From: Acorus gramineus
Lineage: Eukaryota; Streptophyta; Magnoliopsida; Acorales; Acoraceae
Assembly: GCA_030737835.1 (NCBI GenBank)
Contig: CM060855.1
Coordinates: 8,087,434-8,151,433, forward strand
Direction: 5' to 3'
DNA length: 64,000 bases
The notes beneath the pieces were generated by a model that was not told the DNA's origin, searched no databases, and saw nothing but the letters and a program-made list of their open reading frames with translations. Positions 1 through 10,644 of the stretch are shown here, in pieces. Numbering within the stretch: position 1 is the first letter of the stretch; each line of letters begins with the position of its first letter. Both the position numbers and the translations under genes were made by a program.

Positions 1-390
1 TTAGTGAAAATATTAGTTAGTATGTTGAGTGGGCAACTATACGTGCGTTTTCTATTTAAATAAGGGCCATGTGGATTGATGATAGGTGAAATGAGATTGT
101 CACCAACATATGAGTCCATTCTTCTCCAAACTCAGATTCATTTTAATATTTTCGACGTCACCTTCGTCATGAGGTTCCCCTATGAACGCAAATGTCTACC
201 CAAGTTTTTTAAGTACTTTTCTCACCAAAAAAAAGCTATTTTAATATTTTTTATTTTATATGCAAATCTGATTCTGAAATATGAAAGATTGGAAAAAAAA
301 AATATATATATATATAAAAATCTTAAATAGAAAATGAAGAATACTAAATAGGTCGGGTCCATGTAGATGTGAAGTTTATTAGGTCAGGTT
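1..390. repeat. Direct repeat copy 1 (partner at 2419-2788)
   Basis: This stretch is repeated at 2419-2788 in the same orientation, with an offset of about 2418 bp. I estimate identity near 90% by eye, with a few small indels. It begins at the window edge, so the true left end is not visible. There is no coding capacity, only AT-rich sequence with A runs. The pair could be the ends of a short non-autonomous element or a simple segmental duplication. I see no TG...CA ends or primer-binding site to prove the first. Confidence 0.75.
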
Positions 391-559
391 GATGTAGATG
401 ATCTACATATTTTATAGATTTATCATATCACATTTTCATATGGATGTTAATACATTCGGTCTGTTTTATAACATAATTTTTAGTTGTTTAGTTATTAAGT
501 TGTGTATGAAACTACTTTATATACTCCATTATCAAGTTAAAAATTAAAAATATATTGGT

Positions 560-1065
560 TTAATTCCTACTAGTATGTATTGTATTTAGCTTAGAAAATG
601 CTATGTCTGGATAAGCTGGGATAATACCTGATAACTATTCTTAGAAAATGCTAGAATTGCTTATCAGGGTTTATCTATACCAATGGATAAAAATATCATT
701 CTATGTCATTTTTAAAAATTTATCTAACCTAATACTCTCTGCACACATTCCAAAAACTGTCACATCTATCATATCACACACACATCTCTCATACTTATTC
801 CCAAACACAAATAATTTATGCAGGGGTATAATTGTCATTTAAAAAGTTATAAACTCTTATCCATATCTTATCTACTACTTATCCTTACTTTATCTAAGGT
901 GAACCAAACAACAAAAAGATCAATTTTACGTTTCCCAATGAGAATAACATAAAAAACAATCAAACAAAAATTTATCTATTCAGCATGGATTGTTATTTAT
1001 CTCAATATAGCTGTTAAGGGCGAATAATCCTATGTTACACCCCAAACGGGGGGTAAGATTTTTAA
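560..1065. mobile_element. AT-rich MITE-like segment
   Basis: The right half, with its AACCAAACAACAAAAAGATCA stretch and following A-rich run, resembles segments at about 1560-1810, 22672-23056 and 46080-46260. They share phrases around 'ttattcatg' and 'aaccaaacaac'. No gene is present. The exact ends are unclear. I infer a dispersed, non-coding MITE-like family because the same non-coding phrases recur in four places. Confidence 0.4.
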
Positions 1066-1320
1066 TATTCTTTTGAATTTAGGATAAGGATTCAAATTCC
1101 ATCTTTTTAATATAGAATTTCTAATTTATTCTTTCTCTTATTCAGGGTTTTATCTTTTGTATCCATGAAAAAAAAAATTGAGCTCTCTTGGTAAACAATG
1201 AATCTTTTCATTAATTTAATATGGTACTTGAACCTCCTTATCAAAAACTCTAGATTTACTAAATTTATTGGATAGAATAAATGTGGAATATGAGTTAATA
1301 TGCCCAAAAAAATGTTTGGA

Positions 1321-1505
1321 AGTCCTTAGTGGTCATAGTACAACCGTTCAGGGCTTACCTGTATTAATGATTTAAGGGTATGTCTTGGGTTCGAGTCTTG
1401 GCGCTGAGTTATCCATCAATTTGTTGGCGATTATTCGAAAGAATTTTCTGTGAGACCGGGGTAAACAGTCACGGGGTCCCTCCGATATCAAAAAAAAAAA
1501 AAAAA
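1321..1505 (+). mobile_element. tRNA-derived SINE with TSD
   Basis: A body of about 180 bp ends in a long A run. It contains a pol III B-box-like GGTTCGAGTC near 1389-1398 and an A-box-like stretch near its 5' end. It is flanked by the duplicated target AATGTTTGGA, at 1311-1320 and 1506-1515. The duplication, poly-A tail and internal promoter together identify a SINE copied by LINE machinery. The duplication is perfect, so insertion is probably not ancient. Confidence 0.85.
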
Positions 1506-1559
1506 AATGTTTGGATGACTAGAATAGCTTAGTATTTGTATGTCATAGTAGGTTATTTC

Positions 1560-1815
1560 TATCTCCACTCTGGAATTGAGTTATTTCACCCAATCTATCT
1601 ATTGGTATAAGGAGACTCAAATATCATATCATTTTTTTTACCTCTTATAAATCATAAGATCCACACGTCAGATCATTTTTCATCTTTTTGTAAATTTTTA
1701 TTCATGTCTTGTTAACCTTTTAGTCACAATTTATTCATGTTCAATCAAATAACAAAAAAATTATTACTAGATTTTTTCAATAAAAATAACTAAAAATACA
1801 ATAAAAAGACTTTTC
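1560..1815. mobile_element. MITE-like segment related to 22672-23056
   Basis: The segment shares an ordered set of phrases with 22672-23056: 'ggaattg...ttattcacc', 'attggtataag', a stretch around 'cctttataaatcat', then 'ttattcatg..caa' and an A-rich run. It has no coding potential. It is probably another, more decayed copy of the same non-autonomous family. Ends are not resolved. Confidence 0.45.
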
Positions 1816-2418
1816 GCCGCCCCCTCCCCGACCTCTTTTTCTCTCCCCACCCTAATCTCCTAAGGCATCTTCTGTCTCCTAAATCAGGAGATTGGATTGA
1901 TGGAGATAAAAGTTTTCATTTAATTTAATTTGCATATAAATGGTATCTTTTAGTTCTCCCGTAATGGAGAATAATTCTATTGACAGTGATAATTGCATAA
2001 GTGATACTAAACCATTAAAATTCATGCGCAAAATATGTACATCCTCCATATTAGTTAGTATTTTTTTTTTTTTTTGATAAAAATAGACCATCTATAACTT
2101 AAAAAAGAAAGTTATATTAGTCTGAAGACGAAGGTGAAGTCAATAAAAAATCAGAGAGCGATCACAAGAGATTTGCCACTAACATCCCAAGAATAAGAAA
2201 AATAGTTTCTTAAGATGAAAATATTAGTTTTTTTTTTTTTAGATAAATTGATAGACTATTGTTATTCGATTATATGATTTATATCAATAAAGTGAAGTTA
2301 CAATGTTCAAATAAAAGGAAAGACAATAAAACAATTTAAAATAAACAAAGATAAATGAAGAATAGATGAGGGTACTATTCTCCACGAGAGAGGCGCATCA
2401 TTAGTTTGGGGTGAGGGA

Positions 2419-2788
2419 TTAGTGAAAATATTAGTTAGTATGTTGAGTGTGCAACTATATGTGTATTTTCTATTTGAATAAGGGCCAGGTGGATTGATGA
2501 TAGGTGAATGAGATTGTCACCGCCCATATGAGTCCATTCTTCTCATTTTAATATTTTCGCCGTCACCTTCGTGATGAGGTTCTGCTGTGAATGGGAATAT
2601 CTACCCAAGTTATTTAAATATTTTTCTCACAAAAAAAAGCTATTTTAATATTTTTTTATATGCAAATCTGATCCCTAAAATCTGAATGAAACATGAAAGA
2701 TAGAAAAAAATGAAAAAATATATAAAAAAAATCTTAAATAGAAAATCAAGAGTACTAAATAGGCCGGGTCCACGTAGATCTGAAGTGT
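2419..2788. repeat. Direct repeat copy 2 (partner at 1-390)
   Basis: Second copy of the repeat that opens the window, in the same orientation. It ends just before the promoter and leader region of the cation exchanger gene. Between the copies lie about 2 kb of AT-rich DNA with a SINE and MITE-like pieces and no gene. Confidence 0.75.
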
Positions 2789-2899
2789 ATGTATTGTATT
2801 TTTTCATAACATAATATACTTCATTAATTATTTTTTTTTTTAAAAAAAGTATGATTTTGCTTCTTAGAAGAATGGTATAAAATACATGTTAGGAATGAA

Positions 2900-4028
2900 A
2901 GGGTAGATTGTCTAGTTGATCTAGCGTGTATGGATTATTATCCATGAAAGAGGGCCAAGCCCATAGCGTGGTATTCGGACCCGAGAATAGTTGGAAAATA
3001 ATAGAATAGAAATAGAAATGGTGAGTGGGATGAACGTAACAGACGGATCGAAAAGGGCAGGAAGGCTACTTCCAGGAACCTTCCTTCGGACAAAGAGAGA
3101 CAGAGACAAGAGACAGAGACAGAGATCGATCGATGAATCGGAGTCTTCGCATCGCCAAAGTTGCTCCTCCTTCGCTTCTTGTTGTTCCTTTCCTCTTCCT
3201 CTCTCAGTTTGTCAGTTAATCAGACTCTTTTTTTCTTCCTTTCTTTTCGTTTCTTTTTTTTTCTTTTTGTCCGAAAGGACGGACAGACAAAATACTCAGT
3301 TGAGAGAGAGAGAGAGAAAAACGAGGAACTTCATATTTGTCTCTCTCACACCTGCTCTTGACCTTGGGCACACGCGTCGTCACATACAGATTTTATCCCC
3401 TTTCGTCCGTCAACGGCCGGCTCTTGTTTTTGCCGTCTTTGTCTCTTCCCTTCTACCAACACAAACACACAGACCGACCCCCCCCCCCCCTCTCTCTCGC
3501 TCTCTCTCCATAAGGAAGAAGCAGATCCACTTTATTTCCACACATCCTCCGCTTTTTTTTTTCAGGGAAGAAACGAACAAGACAAGTGTTTTCATCTTCA
3601 AATATTTACTGGTATTTATGTAATGGATATGAAAGCATTGGAGATCTATTGTTTGTTGTTCACTTTTTCTTTTTTGTCAATTTCTTTCATGTCTTTTTCA
3701 TTTTATTGCTATTAATTATTATTCTTATCCGCTGATGACCTTTTGATAATTAAAAGGCCACTTTATCAGAAATTTTCAATTTTTTTTTTTTTTGTTTTCT
3801 TGGTTGATTTATTGAAATCACCAATACACGCAAAATGTGAGATGCCGATTTTTGCTCCTTCCGTCTCATGATTCTTTGATTTTTCATTGCGATGTCATCT
3901 CCATATTCACCTTTTTTTTTTTGAGTTACCTGTTTAGTGATCTACATTTTTTTTTCTTTTCTTAATTTATTAGTATCAATCTTTGTCTGTTTTTCCTAAT
4001 ATATATATATATATATATATATTTTTCC
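2900..4028 (+). promoter_or_regulatory. Promoter and 5' leader region of the CAX gene
   Basis: From about 3080 there is a GA/CT-rich stretch typical of plant leaders, with (GA)n at 3303-3316, a C12 run near 3480 and (CT)n just after it. An open frame of 210 codons here is low-complexity and is better read as leader than as protein. A leader intron is likely, ending at one of the T-rich AG sites before the ATG (for example near 3972). An (AT)n microsatellite at about 4000-4022 lies directly before the start codon. Transcription start and leader splice sites cannot be fixed from sequence alone. Confidence 0.5.
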
Positions 4029-7000
4029 ATGGGATCACAACCGGTGAATTTTTTAATGGCAATGCAGATGGGGCCTTTAGAGTTGCAGATGGAGCCTTTG
4101 GAGAAAATTCCAGACTTAATAAATGAAGGGGAGATTCACCTCAATTCATCTTCACCAGCTGCAAATGCTACAAGAAAGGTGTATGCCTCTGGTACAGAAA
4201 GGTCCCATTTTAATTCACTGGCAGAGGTCACCAAATCATGCGACCTTAAATGGGTGCGCAATAGGATGCTCATGAGCAGCTATCTTGTCTTAATCAAAGC
4301 GAAAATAAATGTTCTGTTACCATTTGGACCCTTGGCGATCATGCTCCATTACCTTACTGGAAAGCATGTAAGACACCATCGATATTCACTCATTCTCCTT
4401 GTTCATTGAGTGGGATGCATATATTTATACATGAACATCGGCAGCTCCCCCACCTCGTACCTCATCTTCTTGCTTGGGTTTTGTGAATTTTGCATTTGAG
4501 ACATTTTGGATGTTTTATTTTGAACTTAAAAGGTGTTTGGAGATTTGAAATCTTACATGTTTATTTCTTTATGTAGGGATGGGTCTTCTTCTTCAGCTTA
4601 CTAGGTATCATACCTCTGGCTGAGAGATTAGGTTATGCAACTGAGTGAGTGCAATGCCTTTACTGAAAATATTTCTTTCGGCATTCAAGATCAGTCTACT
4701 TATTTTCAAAAATGCTAATTCACTTATTCTGGTGTAGTGCAGACAGCTTGCATTCTATACTGGACCCACTGTTGGTGGTCTCTTGAATGCTACATTTGGG
4801 AATGCTACGGAGATGATAATTTCAATTTATGCTTTGAAGAATGGGATGATACGAGTTGTTCAGCAGTCACTACTTGGCTCTATATTATCAAACATGCTTT
4901 TAGTTCTTGGGTGTGCTTTCTTCACTGGTGGGATAGTTCATTATAAGAAGGACCAGGTTTTCAACAAAGTACGTATAGTTAAACCAGGGAAATGTCTCCT
5001 TCTGAGGTTTTTACTTGAGAAGTGCCCCATTTCCTATCTATCAGTTCCCAATGTAGAAATATGATTGAAAAAGACTGCATTCATTTCAGGCGGCTGCTGT
5101 GGTGAACTCAGGATTGCTGTTGATGGCTGTCATGGGTTTAATGTTCCCAGCTGTGCTTCACTTCACACGTTCGGAGATTCAATACGGGAAGTCGGAGCTA
5201 TCTCTTTCAAGGTTTAGCAGCTGTGTCATGTTAGTTGCTTATGCTAGCTACCTTGTGTTTCAACTGAAGAGTCGTCACAATGCTTACAGTCCTATTGATG
5301 AGGTCAGTTGTTATAATCAGATCTATCAATAAAGTTTCCATCTTTTTCTACCACTTCTTTTGGGTCCTTAGGTGGCTTTGGGGATTTTCTTGGCCTCTGC
5401 ATAACACCACTGTTTATTTATTACCCATTGGTAGATTCTTGATTGTGTTGATAAAAAAAAAAAAAAAATCATCTTCCAAACGCTCTTTGCCCCGCCTATA
5501 AATTTATATGTGAATTCTCAATTTTTGTAATTCATCTTATTGGAGACTAAATCAATTCATTGTTCTGTTTGAGTTTGCTTTAGTTGCTGGTTGTTGGTAT
5601 GCTGTGGGACCAATTCTAGAAATTTTTGGGTAAATTAGACCTTGAAGATGTTTTTCACTATCCAACCATATCCAGCATCTGTCCTATCATTCAATTTTTT
5701 CTGTCACAGGTCTTCAAAAAATATTCAAAAGGTGATACGAATAGACCTGGCTAGACCAGTATAGGAATGCCATCCAGATCCGTGATACATCTTTTTATTA
5801 ACTGCCTACAAGAGTCACCTGTTTGGGAAGAGAAGAAAGAAGCTAGAACAAGATTGACTTTGAATAGGGTTATCAGTCGTGTTTGTCTGCTGTCAATCAA
5901 TTAAATATATTTTACCAAGGCATTTTACATTGACTCGATGTTTGTGAATGATTTCCAAGTTTTTTTCCCTGAGTTTCTAAAACCTTTCCCGTGCTGTCTT
6001 TCTGCACACATCATTCGTTAATCGTTAACAAAACCGCATACCAGCGTGTGCCACTGTCTATCCCTATGTGCATGCCATTTTTGTTTTGAACTTAATATTT
6101 GCTTTTTCAATGTTCTTGCTCAGTGCCTCATCGGTCTAGGGTCTACATTATTGCCGCTTCACCATTTTTTTTGTGTGGAATAAGTATGTAAATTGCATGC
6201 TGCGGATGATGGTAGTGGTAAAATATGTGATCTGATATTTCATACAAGTCTGTCAATTATCCGAAAAATATTCGTATTCACTTTGAATCTCTATTTGAAA
6301 ATCAGAAATTATCTCATATTTGAATATATGGAGTGCGGATTCAATGTATTCTCTCTGAAAAGTGTCTGAATCTGACAGATATTATAAAATTATATGTATT
6401 TGTATTATATTCAATTCATATTTATTATCCTGCATGATTAACATGAAAATTTAAGTAACTATTGTATTTTTATATATAATCTTCAGAAGAGAGGATAAGC
6501 TTTGAAATCCCGATATTAATTCGTCTCTCTCTCTCTCTCTCTAATGTATCACTCGATCACTTAGATTAATGTCTATATTTATACATGTCAAGTATCTGAA
6601 AAATATCCGTATCTGGTTCATATCCGAATGATTTAAGATAGGATAAGAATATTAAGCCATCCGATCCGTAATCGATCTATTGACATATATTGTAGTTGAA
6701 TGCTTCTTGCGCTACCTCTGCTAGAAAGCTGAGTCCTTTTACTATACTTAAAATCACTTATTGCAGGAAGAGGGACAAATTGAGGAGGACTCTGATGAAG
6801 AAGAAGCCTCTGAGATAACTTATTGGGAAGCAATTTGCTGGCTTTCCATCTTGACGGCTTGGGTTTCGGTTCTCTCTGGTTACCTTGTTGATGCCATTCA
6901 GGTACTAAAAGCAACAAAATAGATGTAGCAAAAAAATAGTATTACGACGTAATTGTCCCCATGCAACAAGCATACTGTGGCATTTTTTTTGGTTTCTCTG

Positions 7001-10000
7001 AAACTTCTAGCAGATTCTAGATGTTTTAATCAAGTTGATGTGAGTACTTTCTAAATGATGAAACAGAACATATATATACTATTTGTATACCCATGACTAC
7101 GGTCCAAGGCTGGACTTGCAGTTTAGTTTGAGGTATAATAAGATGAATCAAAAGTCAAACCAGTGAAGCAGAAAGTTTCTTGGTTATTTTTTGACATCAA
7201 AGATGTATATTTTCTCAACTCTTATCTCTCTCTCTTTCACTCAAAAAAAAAAAAAAAAAAAAACTCTTATCTCTCTCTCTTTCACACACACACACACACA
7301 CACACAAACAATGAGAAGGAAATGGAAAGAATTTATGATGGTTTCTTTCATTTCTACTCAGCATTTTCGTGAACAATCAATTGTAGGCAATAATTTTCTG
7401 GATTTCCTGTATCAGTTATCTTACTGTTGTGCAATCCCATCACACCCCGCCCTGTATAGGCCAATCTGAAATGTGAAAGGTTTTTGTTTTTTCTGGTAAA
7501 ATTTGTGCAATATATGTTGGTGAGTTATGCACTTATGCCCATACAAACTGAATTTAGTTTTGTGTCATTATTGCCAGGGTGCATCAGAATCAATGAACAT
7601 GTCAGTTGCTTTTATTAGCGTCATTTTGCTTCCTATTGTTGGAAATGCTGCAGAGCATGCTAGTGCAATCATGTTTGCGATGAAGGACAAGCTAGTGAGG
7701 ATTTCTCTGTACACATTTTGTATACTCACCGTCACTTTTTTTTTCTTTGTTTTGATCAATATATATTGTTTCTGTTTTGTAGGACATTACTTTAGGTGTT
7801 GCAATTGGATCATCCACACAGATATCAATGTTTGTGGTAAAACCTTTGTTGTAGCTACTCGATTTATGCTTCTGCTAGAACTATTAAAATCAACTACTTT
7901 GCAATGGAAGTTAAACACCATCTTATGTATGAGATCAATGTCGTATGTGATATAACAAGGATTATAGTATTCATTGAAAGTAGTAAATTTTTTTACTGCA
8001 CTTTGCCAACTTTCTTAAAAATTATTTTATCATCGCCAATCACTTTGCCCAAATATTATAAAAACAAAAGGACCAAGAGAAATATATTTGTATGCTGAGG
8101 TGAAAGTGAAATCTATGCTTTTCACCACTGATTACCTTTTAAATTAGATACATTTGGGATGATTGATTTACATAGCTCATAAATTGGTTGGGTTTTCAAC
8201 GTAAGTTGCTCAAAATTAATCTGTGGAGCTACATGTTTAAATTTCAGTATTTTATTGATGGAATATTGTTTTTATGGATGTGGAGTTTATAGTATGAAGT
8301 AGGAACTGCAGACATTAATAGGGTTGGGATCTTTAAGATAACTCAGTTTGTTAGAGGAATGGAAATCCTAGAAACACTTAAGGGGTAATTTGGCAATGGA
8401 TTAAGGTTTTGAGGATAAGTTGTCCTAATTTTAAAGGATAAAATTTTTATCAAATTTGTTCATATTTACATTTGTCAAAATTGGGACAAAAAGTTGAGAT
8501 AAATGCTATCCCAGCCTTTAGGTGGAACAAAATATCTCCATTTTTATTTCAAAATTGAGACAACTGTCCGCAATTTGTCCTGATTATTTTTTATACCAAA
8601 TAAGGATAAGCTGTCCTCCCACTCACTTTTCCTCATAAATATTCTTTATCCCACCACTTATCCCTTTGCCAAACCAGCCCTTAGAACTTAGATGATATTG
8701 GTAGGCATATTAAATTATGTGGTCCTCGTTTTAGGTAGCGTTTGGTAACGCGATTGCAAAACTGATTTTCTGCGATCGCTAGGTTTAAAACTGATTCTGC
8801 AGGAAGCTGTCTTCCCCCAACTTTCTCAAATCGTAGCTTCTGGGCCTGAAATCTGTTTGGAGGAAGCTGTGATTGCAAAACTGTTTGGTTGTACGATTGC
8901 AGAACCAGCTTCCTGCAATCGCAAAAGCTGCGCAATCACGACAATTGACATTGGAGTTAGACAGTTAAAAGAAAAACTAAAATGTGGGATCCAACCATTG
9001 GGAAAAATTCATATTGATGATTTTGATGAATAAGCGATATTGATGATTTTGATGAATTAGCAATCCTTTTTTTTTTCTTGGTTTTATGTTTTTTAGCTGT
9101 GTGATGCTTTTGGATGTGTAATGTACTGACATTTGTTTGTTCATAAGCTTATTGGATAAATTTTTGGTTATATTTTGGATGCAGATTCCATTCTGTGTGG
9201 TTATTGGCTGGATTTTTGAAAAGCCAATGGATTTGAACTTTCAACTATTTGAGACTGCTACACTCTTTATTACAGTATTGGTCGTGGCATTTATGCTTCA
9301 GGTCCGTGTCCAAACTTTGCTGATGGACATATAGACGTAACTGCTAAACTGCATATATCTCTTTTCTACATCTATCATATAATGCCACAGAATATATTCA
9401 CTCACTGTTTTACTCTAATGTTCAAGTGCGAAAGTTTTTTTTTTTGAGAGAGAATGTAGGAGCCATCTTATTAATTAGGAAGTCCCATACAAAAGGAGAT
9501 GAGGGATCTCCGAGCAAAAAGAAAATAAGTACTAGAGACCTTCCCAAACTAGGACATCCCTTGCACTGTGCGACCCCACAAACGATTTTGGGGGTGCAAT
9601 ACAAGGACTTCTCCGGAGGCCACCCATCCTTGTACTACTCCGCCCAAGCAAAAATGAGTGTTGATATAAATGAGTGTTGATATATAGTGGTATCACACCA
9701 CTACTAGTACTGGAAAGGTTTGGACCATCATTGGCCCAGATTAGACTGTGGGAACATAGCCCACTAACCAGCCCAATATCATCAAGTGCGACGGATGATT
9801 TTGAAAGCTGGACTATCTGACTTTGTACTCTTCTGATGACCTGGACACCTGGTAGCAATCTATATGGAGATTTTCCTATGGTATTTGATTTTTAAATATA
9901 TAAGGGTTTTTTATTTTTAAGTCCCCATAAACTATATGGTTTAGTGATTGATCCCTCACTTTTTCATATTACAGTTTAAGACCCCGTATAAGGCATTGCT

Positions 10001-10644
10001 ATTTGTGAAATGTGACTTCTCAAATGCTAAACAAGTTTTTTTTTTTTAGCTAAACGAGCTCAAACCGAGCCTTGGTTCGAGTTTCGGCTTGGCTCATTTA
10101 ACAAATGAGTCGAGCTTCAACCGAGCTTTCCACGAGCCAAACGAGCCGAGCTTGAACACGAAATTAAGCTCGGTTCCGAGCCGAGGTGAGCCTGATACTA
10201 AATGAGCCGAGCTTGAACAGGTCAAAGCTCGGCTCATTCGGCTCGTTTACCACCTCTACCTCCCAAGGATTCATAAGGAACATGCCCTTTAAATCGAGGG
10301 AGTTAAATTATAATATGAAGAAGTGAGGGATCGATCACTAAATCATATAGTTTATGGGGACTAAAAAATAAAAATCCCTATATATATAAACTTGTGTCAC
10401 ACCAAATCATTTATGTAAATATTTGAATATTTTATTCCATTTCAGGTTTACAGTTATGAATCTGTATTTTATATGCTACCAAAGAGTTTGATTTGTTGTC
10501 CATCTATTGAATCCAATTTATGGTCCTCCATGGTTGCAGGAAGGCACTGCAAATTATTTCAAAGGGCTGATGCTTATCTTGTGCTACCTCATAGTTGCAG
10601 CCAGTTTCTTTGTGCATATTGATCCAACAACAAGTAAGCCATAA
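4029..10644 (+). CDS. CAX: Vacuolar cation/proton exchanger, CAX2/CAX5 type
   Basis: Exchanges cytosolic Ca2+ (and, in this subgroup, other divalent metals such as Mn2+) for protons across the tonoplast. Nine coding exons: 4029-4367, 4577-4644, 4743-4968, 5090-5302, 6767-6901, 7578-7694, 7783-7836, 9185-9301, 10540-10644. All have GT-AG borders and consistent phase, giving 457 residues, normal for the family. The two alpha-repeat motifs are present: GNATE at 155-159 and GNAAEH at 349-354. The acidic loop between the halves is at about 283-298. The hydrophobic profile fits 11 membrane segments after a hydrophilic N-terminus, which in CAX proteins is autoinhibitory. The sequence follows the CAX2/CAX5 branch rather than CAX1/CAX3. 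The last exon can stop at 10644 or splice from a good AA|GTAAG donor (after 10632) to 11395, giving a slightly different tail. Several introns are loaded with small transposons. Confidence 0.95.
8391..8680. mobile_element. Harbinger/Tourist-like MITE in CAX intron
   Basis: 290 bp with imperfect terminal inverted repeats. The left end reads inward AGGGGTAATTTGGCAATGGA and the right end GGGCTGGTTTGGCAAAGGGA. The flanking TTA at 8388-8390 and 8681-8683 fits the 3-bp target duplication of PIF/Harbinger elements. It is non-coding and lies in the long intron before the eighth coding exon. Confidence 0.75.
8733..8945. mobile_element. hAT-like element fragment
   Basis: Begins with a 'taggtagcgtttggtaacgcg' type end, typical of plant hAT non-autonomous elements. 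It contains several inverted and direct copies of a 'gcgattgcaaaactg' motif as subterminal repeats. No clear right terminal inverted repeat is visible, so it looks truncated. It sits 50 bp after the Harbinger-like MITE in the same CAX intron. Confidence 0.5.
9432..9781 (-). mobile_element. 5S-rRNA-derived SINE with 10-bp TSD
   Basis: On the minus strand the body contains a stretch close to the 3' half of plant 5S rRNA, about 9590-9655. It includes GCTTGGGCGGAGTAGTAC, then GGATGGGTGGCCTCC and GAAGTCCTTGTATTGCACC. These cover the internal pol III control region (A-box and C-box side). It ends in a run of about 11 A (T run 9435-9445 on the plus strand). The target TCAAGTGCGA is duplicated perfectly at 9422-9431 and 9782-9791. 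Poly-A plus a 10-bp duplication argues for LINE-type retroposition rather than a 5S gene. It also argues against a solo LTR of a 5S-bearing TRIM element, which would have a 5-bp duplication and no A tail. Confidence 0.75.
9903..10380. mobile_element. Mutator-like MITE, copy 1, with nested insert
   Basis: About 70-bp terminal inverted repeats (9904-9975 and 10308-10378). The left reads inward 'gggttttttatttttaagtc', and the right is its near-complement. The same family occurs at 51621-51896 and 55978-56384. The flanks are TA-rich, giving a probable 9-bp duplication of AATATATAA type with one mismatch. The centre is occupied by a second, hAT-like insertion (10047-10259). Confidence 0.8.
10047..10259. 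mobile_element. hAT-like element nested in the Mutator-like MITE
   Basis: GC-richer block dominated by inverted GAGCTCGG / CGAGCC motifs, ending at ...GGCTCGTTTACCACCTCTA. Read inward, that end is TAGAGGTGGTAAACGAGCC, and it matches the start of another fragment at 17398 (TAGAGATGCTAAACGAGTC). The terminal and subterminal repeat style is that of plant hAT non-autonomous elements. It lies wholly inside the MITE, so it inserted later. Confidence 0.6.

Noticed and set aside
1380-1400. A tRNA gene (B-box present)
   Set aside because: No cloverleaf can be drawn. The B-box belongs to the SINE.
2991-3623. A 210-codon open frame on the plus strand
   Set aside because: Low-complexity Arg/Ser and aromatic runs from GA/CT microsatellites, with no domain, and in the leader region of the CAX gene.
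9590-9655. A 5S rRNA gene on the minus strand
   Set aside because: Only the 3' half matches 5S rRNA, the 5' half is unrelated, and it lies inside a body with poly-A tail and target duplication. It is a retroposon part.
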